Shown: positions 51,269-62,767, numbered from the stretch's first letter. The stretch: DNA of 64,000 nucleotides from Rummeliibacillus stabekisii (GCF_007988965.1 NZ_BJVD01000002.1:186001-250000); one strand, 5' to 3'. The notes: a model not told the origin generated them from the sequence alone. Translations and numbers: made by a program.

Positions 51269-54200
51269 CTACATATTTCTTCTATATTGGCCGCCAACTT
51301 CATATAGAGCATTTGTAATTTGGCCAAGACTCGCAACCTTAACTGTTTCCATTAATTCACCAAAAATATTGCCGCCATTTTTTGCTGTTTCTTTCAGCTT
51401 GCTAAGTGCAGCATCCACTTCATCCTTGTGGAGTTCCTTAAAGACTCGCAAATTCTCAATTTGTGTCTCTTTTTCCTCTTTAGAAGCTCGTGCGATTTCC
51501 ATCGAGTTAATGGACTCCTGTGAAGGAGGATTTGGATTTAAATACGTATTAACACCAATAATCGGCAGTTGCCCTGAGTGTTTCAGCGATTCATAATGCA
51601 TAGACTCTTCTTGGATCTTACCACGTTGGTATTGAGTCTCCATTGCTCCTAACACACCACCGCGGTCATTCATTCTGTCGAATTCCTCAAGCACTGCCTC
51701 TTCCACTAGCTGTGTCAATTCTTCGATAATAAATGCTCCTTGCAGAGGATTTTCATTCTTAGTGAGACCATGTTCTTTTGTGATGATCATTTGAATGGCC
51801 ATTGCGCGTCTCACCGACTCTTCAGTTGGCGTTGTGATGGCTTCATCATATGCATTTGTATGCAATGAATTGCAATTGTCATGCAGTGCCATCAACGCTT
51901 GCAAGGTAGTCCGGATATCGTTAAAGTCTATTTCTTGTGCATGAAGACTTCTTCCCGATGTTTGGATATGGTATTTTAATTTTTGACTACGTTCATTAGC
52001 ACCATATAAATCGCGCATCGTAACAGCCCAAATTCTTCTCGCTACCCGACCTATTACACTATACTCAGGATCAAGGCCATTTGAGAAGAAGAAGGAAAGG
52101 TTTGGCGCAAAGTCATCGATGTTCATGCCACGGCTTAAATAATATTCAACATAGGTAAAGCCATTTGCTAATGTGAATGCAAGCTGTGAAATTGGATTAG
52201 CGCCCGCTTCTGCAATGTGGTATCCAGAAATCGAAACAGAGTAATAATTCCGCACTTTTTCATTAATGAAATACTGCTGGATATCCCCCATCATCCGAAG
52301 TGCAAATTCTGTTGAGAAGATGCACGTATTTTGACCTTGGTCTTCTTTTAAAATGTCAGCCTGTACAGTACCGCGAACGACATTCAACGTATTGGCTCTT
52401 GTTTCCGCAAACTCTTCCACAGTCAGTGTCCGGCCAAGCTCGCTCTCTCTCAAACGTACTTGTTGGTCAATCGCAGTATTCATAAACATGGCTAATATAA
52501 TAGGCGCAGGACCGTTGATTGTCATTGACACAGAGGTTGAAGGCGCACATAAATTGAACCCGTCATATAGCTTTTTCATATCATCTAGCGTACAAATGCT
52601 GACACCTGATTCCCCTACTTTACCGTAGATATCCGGCCGTTCATCTGGATCTTCTCCGTACAATGTCACGGAATCAAATGCGGTAGATAAGCGTTTTGCA
52701 TCGTCATCTTTCGATAGATAATGGAAGCGGCGATTTGTTCGTTCTGGTGTTCCCTCACCAGCAAACTGGCGTTTTGGATCTTCTCCTTCGCGTTTAAACG
52801 GAAAAACACCCGCAGTATACGGGAATGCACCCGGCACATTTTCAGCATAAACAAAGCGCAAAATCTCGCCATAATCTTCGAACTTCGGCAATGCAACTTT
52901 AGGAATCTTGAGACCTGACAAACTCGTAGTCGTCAGCAATGTACGGATTTCTTTGTCGCGCACTTTCGTTACTAATTCATCGCCGCTATAGCTTTCTTTC
53001 AGCGTATGCCAATTTTTCAGTATTTGCTTAGATTCTGCAGTAAGCTGATCTTTGACACCTTCCATTAGTTGATTCAGAGACTCAACAAGTGCTTCTTCGC
53101 CATGCTTTTCTTGGACAAGCTTTAGCGTGCCTTCTAATTGATATAGTTTTCTCGCTAGATCTGCTTGCTGTGCTGCCTTTTTATGATAGCTTCTCACCGT
53201 ATCGGAGATTTCACGCAAATAGTAGCGGCGGTCATTTGGAATGATGACATTTTGTTTTTGCGTTTTAACAAATTGCTCATAAGATGTTTGCCAATCATAG
53301 CCACATTTTTCGTTAATGGTTCGAATTAATGCTGCAAATAATGAGTTGGTTCCCTTGTCATTAAATTGGCTCGCAATCGTTCCATAGACAGGCATATGAT
53401 CAAGATTTTCATCCCACAATTCATGGCTGCGCTGATATTGCTTTTGAACTTGGCGAAGCGCATCTTCAGACCCTTTTCTTTCAAATTTATTGATGACGAT
53501 TAAATCGGCGAAATCAATCATATCGATTTTTTCTAGCTGTGTAGGAGCACCGAACTCACTTGTCATCACATACATAGATAAGTCGGACACTTCTGTAATC
53601 GCTGCATCCCCTTGTCCAATACCACTTGTTTCTACAATGATGAGGTCGAAGCCAGCGACTTTGACAATATCCAGTACATCTCCTAAAGCTGAAGATAACT
53701 CTGTATGGGAATCTCGTGTTGCTAGGCTTCGCATGTAAACACGATTATTAAAAATAGCATTCATGCGAATACGGTCTCCAAGCAAAGCACCACCTGTTTT
53801 TTGCTTCGTTGGGTCAATTGAAACGATAGCGATCTTTTTATCAGGAAATTCATGTAAGAACCTGCGGATCAACTCATCCGTCAATGAACTTTTCCCTGCA
53901 CCACCTGTACCTGTTATCCCAAGAACCGGCGTATGTTTAGATAGCTTTCTTGCACGTTCCAAAAGCGTAGCTGTTTCTTCATTATCCCCTTCTTCTGCTG
54001 CTGTAATCAGCTGTGCCAGCAACTCAGGCTTCTCAGTTGAAAGTACGTCTAATTGATCAAGAAGACCTTCTTTGACTGTAGAAAAATCACTTCTTTCAAT
54101 CATTTGATTAATCATGCCTTGCAGACCCAAATTCATACCGTCTTCGGGTGAAAATAGACCTTTCACGCCATATTCATGCAGTTCTTTGATTTCTTTCGGT

Positions 54201-54517
54201 AGGATAACGCCACCCCCACCGCCAAAAATGCCGATATGCGGGGCTTTCTTTTCATTCAACAGATCATACATATATTTAAAGTATTCCATATGGCCGCCTT
54301 GATAAGAGGAAATAGCGATCCCTTGTGCATCCTCTTGAATAGCTGCGTTTACTACCTCTTCAACAGAGCGATTATGCCCAAGATGAATGACTTCCACACC
54401 GCTAGATTGCAAAATGCGTCTCATAATATTGATAGATGCATCATGCCCGTCAAAAAGGCTAGAGGCTGTGACGAATCGTACATGATTCTTCGGTCTATAG
54501 ATTTCAGCTTTTACCAT
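51269..54517 (-). CDS. icmF: Fused isobutyryl-CoA mutase IcmF
   Basis: Adenosylcobalamin enzyme interconverting isobutyryl-CoA (or pivalyl/isovaleryl-CoA) with n-butyryl-type CoA. 1082 residues in three parts: B12-binding domain (cobalt ligand His25 in 'DGHD'), MeaI-type G-protein chaperone (P-loop 'GTGGAGKSS' at 203-211, 'KFERKGSED' near 343) and the C-terminal TIM-barrel mutase. The fusion is diagnostic of IcmF. Downstream of tetR and acyl-CoA dehydrogenase genes. Confidence 0.95.
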   Translation of the reverse strand: MVKAEIYRPKNHVRFVTASSLFDGHDASINIMRRILQSSGVEVIHLGHNRSVEEVVNAAIQEDAQGIAISSYQGGHMEYFKYMYDLLNEKKAPHIGIFGGGGGVILPKEIKELHEYGVKGLFSPEDGMNLGLQGMINQMIERSDFSTVKEGLLDQLDVLSTEKPELLAQLITAAEEGDNEETATLLERARKLSKHTPVLGITGTGGAGKSSLTDELIRRFLHEFPDKKIAIVSIDPTKQKTGGALLGDRIRMNAIFNNRVYMRSLATRDSHTELSSALGDVLDIVKVAGFDLIIVETSGIGQGDAAITEVSDLSMYVMTSEFGAPTQLEKIDMIDFADLIVINKFERKGSEDALRQVQKQYQRSHELWDENLDHMPVYGTIASQFNDKGTNSLFAALIRTINEKCGYDWQTSYEQFVKTQKQNVIIPNDRRYYLREISDTVRSYHKKAAQQADLARKLYQLEGTLKLVQEKHGEEALVESLNQLMEGVKDQLTAESKQILKNWHTLKESYSGDELVTKVRDKEIRTLLTTTSLSGLKIPKVALPKFEDYGEILRFVYAENVPGAFPYTAGVFPFKREGEDPKRQFAGEGTPERTNRRFHYLSKDDDAKRLSTAFDSVTLYGEDPDERPDIYGKVGESGVSICTLDDMKKLYDGFNLCAPSTSVSMTINGPAPIILAMFMNTAIDQQVRLRESELGRTLTVEEFAETRANTLNVVRGTVQADILKEDQGQNTCIFSTEFALRMMGDIQQYFINEKVRNYYSVSISGYHIAEAGANPISQLAFTLANGFTYVEYYLSRGMNIDDFAPNLSFFFSNGLDPEYSVIGRVARRIWAVTMRDLYGANERSQKLKYHIQTSGRSLHAQEIDFNDIRTTLQALMALHDNCNSLHTNAYDEAITTPTEESVRRAMAIQMIITKEHGLTKNENPLQGAFIIEELTQLVEEAVLEEFDRMNDRGGVLGAMETQYQRGKIQEESMHYESLKHSGQLPIIGVNTYLNPNPPSQESINSMEIARASKEEKETQIENLRVFKELHKDEVDAALSKLKETAKNGGNIFGELMETVKVASLGQITNALYEVGGQYRRNM

Positions 54518-54634
54518 TTTTATAAATCCCCCTTATTGAACAAAACTTCTCTCAATCCCTTATTAAAAAGAAAAGACAAGGCTAGTGATCCACCCACATT
54601 GCTGTTTGTGTATTCCATCCTTGCGCCGTTCCAC

Positions 54635-55261
54635 TTAGCTCAACATACCGTTTAATAATATGTTTGTTTGCATTTTGATATAATCTTCTATTTTATAATC
54701 TTTGCGCCATACCCATCTTCTAAATGCCCATGCCTGGCCTTGGATAACAATTTGATGTGCCAATAGTTTAATTTCCTTTAGCGAAAATTTCATTTGATCG
54801 AGTTCTACGCATCCTGACAGTAAATTTTCAAAAATGCCAGCCATTTCGATTTCTTTCGCTAATACATAATCAAGCGCATCTTTTGGCAAGGACTTTGACT
54901 CTTGGTACATTACGAGCATTTCATCTTGCATTGAATCCACAAGCATGTAATACTGCGTAATCGCTTCAATCAATCCCTCAATGCTCGCTTCTCGCTGCTG
55001 GAAAGGTCCCAATTGATGCTGAACCTCAAGATAAATACGGTCGCAAACAAGGTAAAGAATATCTTCTTTTGTGCGGATATATTCATAAAGCGTTCCGATA
55101 CTAAAGCCGGCTGATTTGGCGATTTCCCTCGTAGTAGTCCGATGGAAGCCTTTTTCTTTAAAGAGGCGAACAGCGCCCTGAATCATCTCTGTGCGCCTCT
55201 TTTCAATTAAGACTTCATCCTTAATCGAGGTATGAATCCGTTTTTTTTGTTCATTTTCCAT
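54635..55261 (-). CDS. TetR-family regulator (FadR-like candidate)
   Basis: 208 residues. N-terminal helix-turn-helix at about 43-62 ('TTREIAKSAGFSIGTLYEYI'), C-terminal ligand domain. It lies 3 bp after the acyl-CoA dehydrogenase and before icmF, so it likely responds to acyl-CoA and controls this block. FadR-like palindromes upstream of fadF and the thiolase are plausible targets. Confidence 0.85.
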   Translation of the reverse strand: MENEQKKRIHTSIKDEVLIEKRRTEMIQGAVRLFKEKGFHRTTTREIAKSAGFSIGTLYEYIRTKEDILYLVCDRIYLEVQHQLGPFQQREASIEGLIEAITQYYMLVDSMQDEMLVMYQESKSLPKDALDYVLAKEIEMAGIFENLLSGCVELDQMKFSLKEIKLLAHQIVIQGQAWAFRRWVWRKDYKIEDYIKMQTNILLNGMLS

Positions 55262-55264
55262 ACA

Positions 55265-56401
55265 CTATTTCAAAAGCATACGAGAGATTACAAGGCGTTG
55301 GATTTCTTGAGTTCCCTCATAGATTTGAGTGATTTTTGCATCACGCATAAAACGCTCTACAGGATAATCCTTCGTATAGCCATATCCGCCGAATACCTGC
55401 ACCGCTTCTGTGGTTACTTTCATCGCTGTATCGCCAGCCATTAATTTTGCCATCGCCGATTGTTTGCCATATGGCAGGTTATTAGATTCAAGCCACGCCG
55501 CTTGGTACGTTAACAGGCGAGAAGCTTCTGTTGCAGTCGCCATATCTGCTAATTTAAATGATACCCCTTGGTTTGCAGAGATTGGCTTACCGAATTGTAC
55601 ACGTTCTTTGGCATACAGTGTTGCTGCATCAAGCGCACCTTGTGCAATACCTACTGCTTGCGCTGCAATGCCGTTTCGTCCGCCATCTAAAGTTTTCATT
55701 GCAATTTTGAAACCGTCACCTTCTGCACCAAGCATATTCTCCTTTGGTACACGGCAGTTATCAAAGATGATTTCAGTTGTCGGTGATGAACGAATGCCCA
55801 TTTTCTTTTCTTTCTTCCCAACAGAGAAACCTTCATAATCAGCTTCTACGATAAATGCTGACGTGCCATTTTTTGCTTCTGGATCTGTCACTGCGAATAC
55901 TACGTAAATATCAGCGATGCCTCCATTAGTAATAAAGATCTTTGAGCCATTTAATATGTAGTGGTCACCATCCAACTTTGCAGTTGTTTTCATGCCGCCT
56001 GCATCAGATCCCGAACCAGGTTCTGTAAGGCCATAAGCACCGATTTTCTTCCCTTCAGCCATTGGGCGAAGATATTTTTGCTTTTGTTCTTCTGTCCCAA
56101 ATTTATAAACAGGCCACCCAGCAAGTGATGTGTGTGCAGATAATGTTACACCTGTTGATGCACATACTCTTGAAAGCTCTTCTACAGCAATAACATAGGC
56201 TAAATAATCAGAGCCAATACCACCGTATTCTTCTGGCCAAGGTATACCTGTCAAACCAAGTTCCGCCATTTGATCAAAAATTGCACGGTCAAATGTTTCC
56301 TTTTCATCGCGTTCAGCAGCACTTGGCGCTACTTCATTTTCTGCAAAATCTCTCACCATTTTGCGTATCATTTCATGTTCTTCTGATAGTGTAAAGTTCA
56401 T
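55265..56401 (-). CDS. Acyl-CoA dehydrogenase (AcdA-like)
   Basis: FAD enzyme for the first step of beta-oxidation or branched-chain acyl-CoA breakdown. 378 residues; '[12 protein letters not shown]' near 128, '[12 protein letters not shown]' near 345, catalytic Glu in 'IYEGTQEIQ' near the C-terminus. ATG at 56401 with AAAGGGG. Close to rpoE as B. subtilis acdA. Confidence 0.92.
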   Translation of the reverse strand: MNFTLSEEHEMIRKMVRDFAENEVAPSAAERDEKETFDRAIFDQMAELGLTGIPWPEEYGGIGSDYLAYVIAVEELSRVCASTGVTLSAHTSLAGWPVYKFGTEEQKQKYLRPMAEGKKIGAYGLTEPGSGSDAGGMKTTAKLDGDHYILNGSKIFITNGGIADIYVVFAVTDPEAKNGTSAFIVEADYEGFSVGKKEKKMGIRSSPTTEIIFDNCRVPKENMLGAEGDGFKIAMKTLDGGRNGIAAQAVGIAQGALDAATLYAKERVQFGKPISANQGVSFKLADMATATEASRLLTYQAAWLESNNLPYGKQSAMAKLMAGDTAMKVTTEAVQVFGGYGYTKDYPVERFMRDAKITQIYEGTQEIQRLVISRMLLK

Positions 56402-56460
56402 TGTCAAATCCCCTTTGTTTGATATTTACTTTCTATCTTTTCACCGTGAAACCTAACGAC

Positions 56461-57594
56461 CTATTCCAAACTCCGTGAGATAACCATTCGTTGAATTTCA
56501 CTAGTGCCTTCATAAATCTCAGTCACTTTCGCATCGCGGAAATATCGTTCAACAGGATAATCTTCCGTATAGCCATAACCACCAAAAACTTGGATGGCTT
56601 CTGTTGTCACTTCGACAGCTGTTTTTGATGCAAATAATTTAGCCATTGATGCTTCTGTTCTACAAGGCTTCCCTAGCGAACGTAAATGGGCTGCTCGATA
56701 TACTAACAATCTCGCTGCTTCTACAGCGGTGCCCATATCCGCCAATTTAAACGAAACGCCTTGATTGGCTGCAATCGGCTTGCCAAATTGTACACGCTCA
56801 TTTGCATAGCGAACAGATTCATCCAGTGCCGCTTCAGCAATCCCTAAGCTCTGTGCCGCGATACCAATTCTTCCGACATCTAAGTTAGCCATAGCGATTT
56901 TGAACCCTTCGCCTTCTTCACCCAGCAAATTTTCTGCTGGAACTTGCATTTGCTCAAATGTTAGCTGAACTGTCTTAGAACCATGAAGGCCCATTTTCTT
57001 TTCATTTTTCCCTATAACAAGGCCTGGCGTGTCTTTATCGACGATAAACGCTGATATACCCTTTGTTCCCTGTGTTGGATCTGTCGAGGCGAACACGATA
57101 TACACATCCGCTTCACCGCCATTTGTAATAAAGACCTTTGAGCCGTTCAATTCGTAGTAATCTCCATGCTTTACTGCTTTTGTTTTAAGAGATCCTGCGT
57201 CTGAACCAGCTGATGGCTCTGTTAAGCAAAATGCACCCAGATACTCCCCGCTAGCCAATTTTGGCACATAGCGTTTCTTTTGTTCTTCTGTGCCAAAGTA
57301 GAGTATCGGATTTGTTCCGACCGATGTATGCACAGACAAAATCACCCCGATGACTGCACTTACTTTAGATAGTTCATGAATGGCAATGATATAGGATGTA
57401 AAATCCATTTCTGACCCGCCATATGCTGCAGGCGCGGTAATGCCCATAAGCCCTAGCTCTCCCATTTGCGCTAGGATATCGCGTGGAAATTCCCCTTTTT
57501 CCAGTTGATCGACTTGAGGTGCAATTACTTCTCTTGCAAAATCACGAACCATCTTTTGCATCATCATTTGTTCTTCCGTGAATTGTAGATTCAT
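56461..57594 (-). CDS. Acyl-CoA dehydrogenase, second copy
   Basis: 377 residues, closely similar to the next gene (tandem duplication), with 'CLTEPSAGSDAGS' near 127 and 'IYEGTSEIQ' near the C-terminus. Short/branched-chain specificity is likely from the company of icmF. Good GGGAGAG SD. Confidence 0.92.
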   Translation of the reverse strand: MNLQFTEEQMMMQKMVRDFAREVIAPQVDQLEKGEFPRDILAQMGELGLMGITAPAAYGGSEMDFTSYIIAIHELSKVSAVIGVILSVHTSVGTNPILYFGTEEQKKRYVPKLASGEYLGAFCLTEPSAGSDAGSLKTKAVKHGDYYELNGSKVFITNGGEADVYIVFASTDPTQGTKGISAFIVDKDTPGLVIGKNEKKMGLHGSKTVQLTFEQMQVPAENLLGEEGEGFKIAMANLDVGRIGIAAQSLGIAEAALDESVRYANERVQFGKPIAANQGVSFKLADMGTAVEAARLLVYRAAHLRSLGKPCRTEASMAKLFASKTAVEVTTEAIQVFGGYGYTEDYPVERYFRDAKVTEIYEGTSEIQRMVISRSLE

Positions 57595-57678
57595 GATGTC
57601 TCTCCCTTTTACATCATTTATTTAAAATGCATTCAAAAACAGATATCTATTTTTCTACTACTACTCTGATTTGAATCA

Positions 57679-57794
57679 AAGTGGAATTAACTCCGCTTTC
57701 CTGGCGGCGAGCGATAAGTCTACTGACTCGCATCACTTACTGCGGAGTCTTATCTGTCCTGCTAATCCCCAAGGAGTCTCCGATAATTCCACTT
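57679..57794. repeat. Hairpin repeat element, copy 2
   Basis: 116 bp with 11-bp perfect ends AAGTGGAATTA/TAATTCCACTT; interior shares CGCTTTCC, GCGAGCG and AAGGAGTCTCCG with copy 1. Confidence 0.85.
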
Positions 57795-57833
57795 CCATAT
57801 AGTTTCACAAATCAAAATAGTTGAGATGAGGGC

Positions 57834-57950
57834 GAAGTGCGGGCAGATGCGCGTTCCTGGGGCGAGTGGTAAGCCTACTCGTCAGCTCCGCTTCCTGTGG
57901 GGTCTTACCTGACTCGCTAACCCCTAAGGAGTCTCCGCTACCCCCACTTC
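57834..57950. repeat. Hairpin repeat element, copy 3
   Basis: 117 bp with imperfect ends (GAAGTG-GGG-AG, two mismatches) and interior GTGGGGTCTTACC and AAGGAGTCTCCG. It lies 39 bp from copy 2 in the 490-bp gap between hbd and acyl-CoA dehydrogenase. Confidence 0.82.
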
Positions 57951-58086
57951 TACAAAGTTTTAACATCAAATATTTGCTATCAATTCTCTGCAACTATACT
58001 TTTAGTGCTCTCATGATTACTAACAAGATTCTGCTCTTGAATTCCCTTTGTATTCTTTTAAACTTTCATGTAATTGCAATTTACTA

Positions 58087-58938
58087 CTAACTATATTCGT
58101 AGAACCCTCTTCCAGATTTCTTGCCAAGCCAGCCTGCTTTGACGTATTTTCTAAGCAGTGGGCATGGACGGTATTTGCTGTCGCCGAATCCTTCGTATAG
58201 TGTTTCCATGATATATAGGCATGTATCTAGCCCGATAAAATCAGCTAGTGTGAGTGGTCCCATTGGATGGTTCATACCAAGCTTCATCACTTCATCGATT
58301 GCTTCTTTTGTTGCAACCCCTTCATAAAGTGTGAAGATCGCTTCATTGATCATTGGCATAAGAACGCGATTTGCCACGAATCCTGGGAAATCATTCACTT
58401 CTACAGGTACTTTTTGAAGTTTTTTCGTTAACTCTTCAATCGAATTGTATACTTCATCAGAAGTAGCAAGCCCACGAATAATTTCGACTAGCTTCATGAC
58501 AGGCACCGGATTCATAAAGTGCATGCCGATTACTTGTGCTGGTCTATTTGTCACTGCTGCTATTTCAGTAATAGGCAATGAAGATGTGTTAGAAGCAAGA
58601 ATGGCATGTTCAGGTGCTATTACATCTAGTTGTTTAAAAATAGATTGCTTGATATCCATGTTTTCAACAGCTGCTTCAATCACCAAATCAACATCTTTTG
58701 CATCCTGAAGTGACAATGATTTAGTAAACCGTTGCAAGACAGCCGCTTTTTCATCTTCTGCCATACGTCCTTTTTCTACATTGCGTGACAGGTTTCGCGT
58801 AATTGTGCCAATACCTCTTTCATACGACTCTTCGCTAATGTCATTTAGCAGTACTTCTAAACCTGCTTGAGCACACACTTGGGCAATGCCTGATCCCATT
58901 TGGCCTGCGCCAATGACCATTACTTTTTTTATCGCCAT
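58087..58938 (-). CDS. hbd: 3-hydroxybutyryl-CoA dehydrogenase
   Basis: NAD(P)-dependent oxidation of 3-hydroxyacyl-CoA. 283 residues; Rossmann '[11 protein letters not shown]' (9-19), catalytic '[15 protein letters not shown]' near 138 and 'DFPGFVANR' near 183. Follows the thiolase gene by 1 bp; homologous to MmgB. Confidence 0.94.
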   Translation of the reverse strand: MAIKKVMVIGAGQMGSGIAQVCAQAGLEVLLNDISEESYERGIGTITRNLSRNVEKGRMAEDEKAAVLQRFTKSLSLQDAKDVDLVIEAAVENMDIKQSIFKQLDVIAPEHAILASNTSSLPITEIAAVTNRPAQVIGMHFMNPVPVMKLVEIIRGLATSDEVYNSIEELTKKLQKVPVEVNDFPGFVANRVLMPMINEAIFTLYEGVATKEAIDEVMKLGMNHPMGPLTLADFIGLDTCLYIMETLYEGFGDSKYRPCPLLRKYVKAGWLGKKSGRGFYEYS

Positions 58939-58939
58939 C

Positions 58940-60145
58940 TTAGTATCCCTCCGTTGTCGGTACTTCGATCATAATCGCGTCTCCTTGGCCACCGCCCGAG
59001 CAGATAGCTGCGATACCAATACCACCCCCGCGGCGACGTAATTCATATGCAAGAGTTAAAATAACGCGCGTTCCTGATGCACCGATTGGGTGGCCTAATG
59101 CTACAGCGCCGCCGTTAACATTTACTTTTTCTTCATCCAAATTAGCAATTTTATTGCTGGCAAGCGCAACTGCTGCAAATGCTTCATTGATTTCAAAAAG
59201 GTCAATTTCTTCTAATGATTTACCTGTCTTTTCAAGTAGCTTGTTAATAACTAATCCTGGTGTTTGCGGGAAATCGTTTGGTTCTACTCCAACCTCTGCG
59301 TGCCCTAGAATAGTTGCTAATGGTTTTAAGCCATTTTCCTCTGCATACTGCTCACTCGTTACCACTACTGCACATGCACCGTCGTTAATGCCAGGGGCAT
59401 TACCTGCAGTAACCGTTCCACCATCTTTAGTGAAAGCAGGTCTCAATTTGCCAAGCACCTCGATGGATGTATCTTTTCTTGGCGCTTCATCTTGATCTAC
59501 TACGACCGGCTCACCTTTTCGTTGTGGAATACTAACAGCAACAATTTCTTCGCCTAGTTTACCGCCTTCAATCGCCGCAATAGCATTTTGGTGGCTACGC
59601 AGTGACCAATTATCTTGTGCTTCTCTTGTAAGTCCAAATTTTTCCGCTGTCTCGTCGCCATACGTACCCATATGTACATGATTTGGTGAGAATGCACATG
59701 AAAGGCCGTCATAGACCATGCCGTCCACAATAGCTCCGTCTCCCATACGGTAGCCGAATCGTGCTTTTGGCAAATAATACGGCGCTTGAGACATCGACTC
59801 CATTCCACCTGCTACGATCACATTTTCTTCTCCAAGCCGTATTAATTGATCTGCAAGCGTTACACTGCGCATACCAGATGCGCATACTTTATTGATTGTT
59901 TCAGTTTTTACAGTGTAAGGTATACCTGCTTTAGTAGCAGCTTGGCGCGAAGGTATTTGGCCTTGCCCTGCTTGCAACACTGTTCCCATAATGACTTCAT
60001 CTACTTGTTCTGCATCTACATTTGAACGTTTTAATGCTTCTTTAATAGCAGCTCCCCCTAGATCGCTTGCTGCCAAAGAACTTAAACTTCCCCCGAATTT
60101 CCCAAACGCTGTACGTGCTCCGTCAATAATCACTGTTTTTTGCAA
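58940..60145 (-). CDS. Acetyl-CoA C-acetyltransferase (thiolase)
   Basis: 401 residues: Cys88 in '[11 protein letters not shown]', His in '[14 protein letters not shown]' and Cys382 in 'CSGGGQGDA'. Degradative or biosynthetic thiolase of the MmgA/AtoB type. TTG at 60145 with AGGGG 8 nt upstream fits the family start '[18 protein letters not shown]'; an upstream GTG touches the SD. Confidence 0.93.
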   Translation of the reverse strand: MQKTVIIDGARTAFGKFGGSLSSLAASDLGGAAIKEALKRSNVDAEQVDEVIMGTVLQAGQGQIPSRQAATKAGIPYTVKTETINKVCASGMRSVTLADQLIRLGEENVIVAGGMESMSQAPYYLPKARFGYRMGDGAIVDGMVYDGLSCAFSPNHVHMGTYGDETAEKFGLTREAQDNWSLRSHQNAIAAIEGGKLGEEIVAVSIPQRKGEPVVVDQDEAPRKDTSIEVLGKLRPAFTKDGGTVTAGNAPGINDGACAVVVTSEQYAEENGLKPLATILGHAEVGVEPNDFPQTPGLVINKLLEKTGKSLEEIDLFEINEAFAAVALASNKIANLDEEKVNVNGGAVALGHPIGASGTRVILTLAYELRRRGGGIGIAAICSGGGQGDAIMIEVPTTEGY

Positions 60146-60211
60146 GTTTGACACCCCTTTTTGTCATTGGTTACGCTTACATAAAAATTGAAATGATGAG
60201 TATTTACATTT

Positions 60212-60229
60212 TGATTGAACGCTCGCTCA
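60212..60229. promoter_or_regulatory. FadR-like operator near the thiolase promoter
   Basis: TGATTGAACGCTCGCTCA, matching the B. subtilis FadR site TGAATGAMTANTCATTCA at 13 of 18 positions and itself nearly palindromic; 67 bp upstream of the thiolase start. Confidence 0.5.
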
Positions 60230-60241
60230 ATTAACTTTTAG

Positions 60242-60274
60242 AAAAAAAGAGAGGGCTCTAGCTCTCTCTTTTTT
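60242..60274 (-). terminator. Terminator of fadF
   Basis: AAAAAAGAGAG/CTCTCTTTTTT hairpin with T runs on both strands, 60 bp after the fadF stop and before the thiolase operator. Confidence 0.85.
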
Positions 60275-60333
60275 ACTTGAGTTAAGTTTATAAAACTTTC
60301 AAAATTTATGCAATACTTTAATTTTTTCTCGTT

Positions 60334-62481
60334 TTAAACGGTTTCTTCTAAAGGCTCCGGCACAGTTTGTATTTCGCCGCACACTGATTTTTCAAGTAGC
60401 TCAGCAATATCATATGTGCCAACCGTTTCTTCTACTTCTTTCGCTTTTGTTCCATCTGATAGCATCGTTAAGCAATATGGACAACCAGACGAGATGATAG
60501 TTGGATTAACTGCTAGCGCTTGTTCAGTACGCGCCACATTGATTCGGTTACCAACATGCTCTTCCATCCACATAAGTCCGCCACCAGCTCCACAGCACAT
60601 GGCTGTATCGCGGTTTCGCTCCATTTCCACTAGCTTCACACCAGGGATTGCTTTTAAAATTTCACGCGGCGCATCATACACATCATTGTATCTGCCAAGG
60701 TAGCAGGAATCATGGAATGTAATGGTTTCATTCACTGCGTGTTGCGGTTTAATTTTTCCACTCATCACCAGCTCATATAACATTTCTGTATGGTGGAGAA
60801 CTTCACCATTCCAACCAAAATCACTATATTCATTCTTAAAAATATTGTATGCATGCGGATCGATTGTGACGATTTTTGTGATGCCCGCTTTTTCAAATTC
60901 TTTGATATTTGCTTCAGCCAGCTCTTGGAATAAAAATTCATTTCCTAAGCGGCGCGGCGTATCGCCTGAATTCTTTTCTTTGTTGCCCAAGATAGCGAAT
61001 TTCACACCTGCTTCGTTCATCAAATGCGCGAAGGACAACGCAATTTTTTGTGAGCGGTTATCGAATGACCCCATTGAGCCTACCCAGAATAAAAATTCGA
61101 ATTCTTCTCCAGCTTTTGTTGCTTCTTTTACTGTAGGAATGTGAAGATCTGGACGAGCATCTCTCCAATTTTCCTTCTCTTTACGGTTGATACCCCACGG
61201 ATTGCCTTGGCGTTCGATGTTCGTCATCGCGCGTTGTGCATCCGGGTTTACGCGACCTTCTGTCATAGTTAAATAACGTCGCAAGTCAATAATCTTTTCA
61301 ACATGCTCATTCATAACAGGACATTGGTCTTCACAGTTTCGGCAGGTAGTACATGCCCAAATTTCCTCTTCCGTAATGACATCACCAATCAACGACGGGC
61401 TGTATACATCTTCTATTACAGCGCCTTCTGCTCCTGCAGCCATTGCTAGTTGATTACCTTTTGTATGGCCAAAGAACATCTTTGGTACCCAAGGTTGTTG
61501 ATGTGTTTGTACAGCGCCTGTAAATGTAAGATGGTCACGTAACTTTGTCATCAAATCCATCGGTGATAGCATCTTGCCTGTCCCTGTTGCTGGACACATA
61601 TTTGTACAGCGCCCGCACTCAACACATGCGTATAAATCAATTAATTGGAGCTGTGTAAAATCTTCTATTTTCCCTACGCCAAATGAAGGCATCTCATCTT
61701 CTGATTCACCCTCTTCATCTTCAAGCGCATTAAAATCAATCGGAGTTAATTTCCCTGGCGGTGTCAAAGGATTGAAATATACATTGGCTGGTCCCGCGAT
61801 TAAGTGCGCGTGTTTGGATTGCGGCACATAGACTAAGAAAGTCAGCAAGAATAATAGGTGGACCCACCACATAACGAAGAACACAGCAATAGCTGCCGTT
61901 GTTGGCAAGAATGCAAATGCTGTAGCAATCAACGATGCGACTGGCTCAGACCATGTTGCAGATTCTCCGTGCCAAATCATGCCCATACCATTTCCCACAA
62001 GAACGGATACCATTAAGCCACCGATAAATAGCAATACAAGGCCTGACTTAAATCCTCGTTTCAAACGTACTAGCTTTTCCACATAACGACGGTAGAACGC
62101 CCAGACAACAGCCACCAAAATCACTAAGGTGACGATTTCTTGGAAAAATGTAAAGTATGGGTATAGCGGCCCAAATGGTAGATGGGAACCCGGCTTTAAC
62201 CCTTTCCATATAAAATCAATAGCGCCAAACTGAACTAGTAGGAAGCCATAGAAGAACATGACATGAATGGCACCGCTCTTCTTGTCTTTCATTAGTTTCT
62301 TTTGGCCAAAAACATACACCCAAATTTTTTCTAACCGTGCTTTAACATTGTTATCAAATTCGGTTTTCTTCCCCATTTTAATGAACTGATAACGCGTTTT
62401 TACTAAATACGTAAACAAACCTAAAGCATAAGCGACTACCCCTAAAAACAAGATCCAATTGACAATCAACAATGGATTCAT
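60334..62481 (-). CDS. fadF: FadF-like membrane iron-sulfur oxidoreductase
   Basis: 715 residues. N-terminal membrane part with about five spans (to 220), two ferredoxin-type [4Fe-4S] sites (C286/289/292/296 and C377/380/383/387), then two CCG domains ('HDSCYLGRYND' at 590, C629-C630, C667/C670). Probably passes electrons from acyl-CoA dehydrogenase/ETF to menaquinone. Homologous to B. subtilis fadF (ywjF) and next to acdA-like genes. Confidence 0.9.
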   Translation of the reverse strand: MNPLLIVNWILFLGVVAYALGLFTYLVKTRYQFIKMGKKTEFDNNVKARLEKIWVYVFGQKKLMKDKKSGAIHVMFFYGFLLVQFGAIDFIWKGLKPGSHLPFGPLYPYFTFFQEIVTLVILVAVVWAFYRRYVEKLVRLKRGFKSGLVLLFIGGLMVSVLVGNGMGMIWHGESATWSEPVASLIATAFAFLPTTAAIAVFFVMWWVHLLFLLTFLVYVPQSKHAHLIAGPANVYFNPLTPPGKLTPIDFNALEDEEGESEDEMPSFGVGKIEDFTQLQLIDLYACVECGRCTNMCPATGTGKMLSPMDLMTKLRDHLTFTGAVQTHQQPWVPKMFFGHTKGNQLAMAAGAEGAVIEDVYSPSLIGDVITEEEIWACTTCRNCEDQCPVMNEHVEKIIDLRRYLTMTEGRVNPDAQRAMTNIERQGNPWGINRKEKENWRDARPDLHIPTVKEATKAGEEFEFLFWVGSMGSFDNRSQKIALSFAHLMNEAGVKFAILGNKEKNSGDTPRRLGNEFLFQELAEANIKEFEKAGITKIVTIDPHAYNIFKNEYSDFGWNGEVLHHTEMLYELVMSGKIKPQHAVNETITFHDSCYLGRYNDVYDAPREILKAIPGVKLVEMERNRDTAMCCGAGGGLMWMEEHVGNRINVARTEQALAVNPTIISSGCPYCLTMLSDGTKAKEVEETVGTYDIAELLEKSVCGEIQTVPEPLEETV

Positions 62482-62565
62482 GTTATTCCCCCCTTATGTT
62501 GTTACTCCCCTTTGTTTTATCTCAAGAGAATTCTGAAAATACTCTGTTTTGTCTATTGTAAAATA

Positions 62566-62583
62566 TGAATGAGCATTCAGTCA
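62566..62583. promoter_or_regulatory. FadR-like operator upstream of fadF
   Basis: TGAATGAGCATTCAGTCA, 15 of 18 matches to the B. subtilis FadR site, with a perfect inner TGAATG-AG-CATTCA palindrome; 85 bp before the fadF start. Confidence 0.65.
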
Positions 62584-62727
62584 ATCACATTTCTAGGATT
62601 CTCTTAGAATTTCTGTGAAAATGATTTTCTCCTTCCGTAAACTTTTTTCTAGAAAGCGAAAGTTATATTTCAACTTGTCTAAGTATTCTATCATATTTAT
62701 TTTCTCTCGCCCAATCAATTTTTCTCT

Positions 62728-62767
62728 AAAAAAACGCCGAGAAATCTAAAGAATGATTTCTCGGCGT
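62728..62767 (-). terminator. Terminator of cblS
   Basis: 13-bp perfect stem ACGCCGAGAAATC with an 8-nt loop and T run on the minus strand, just past the cblS stop. Confidence 0.9.
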
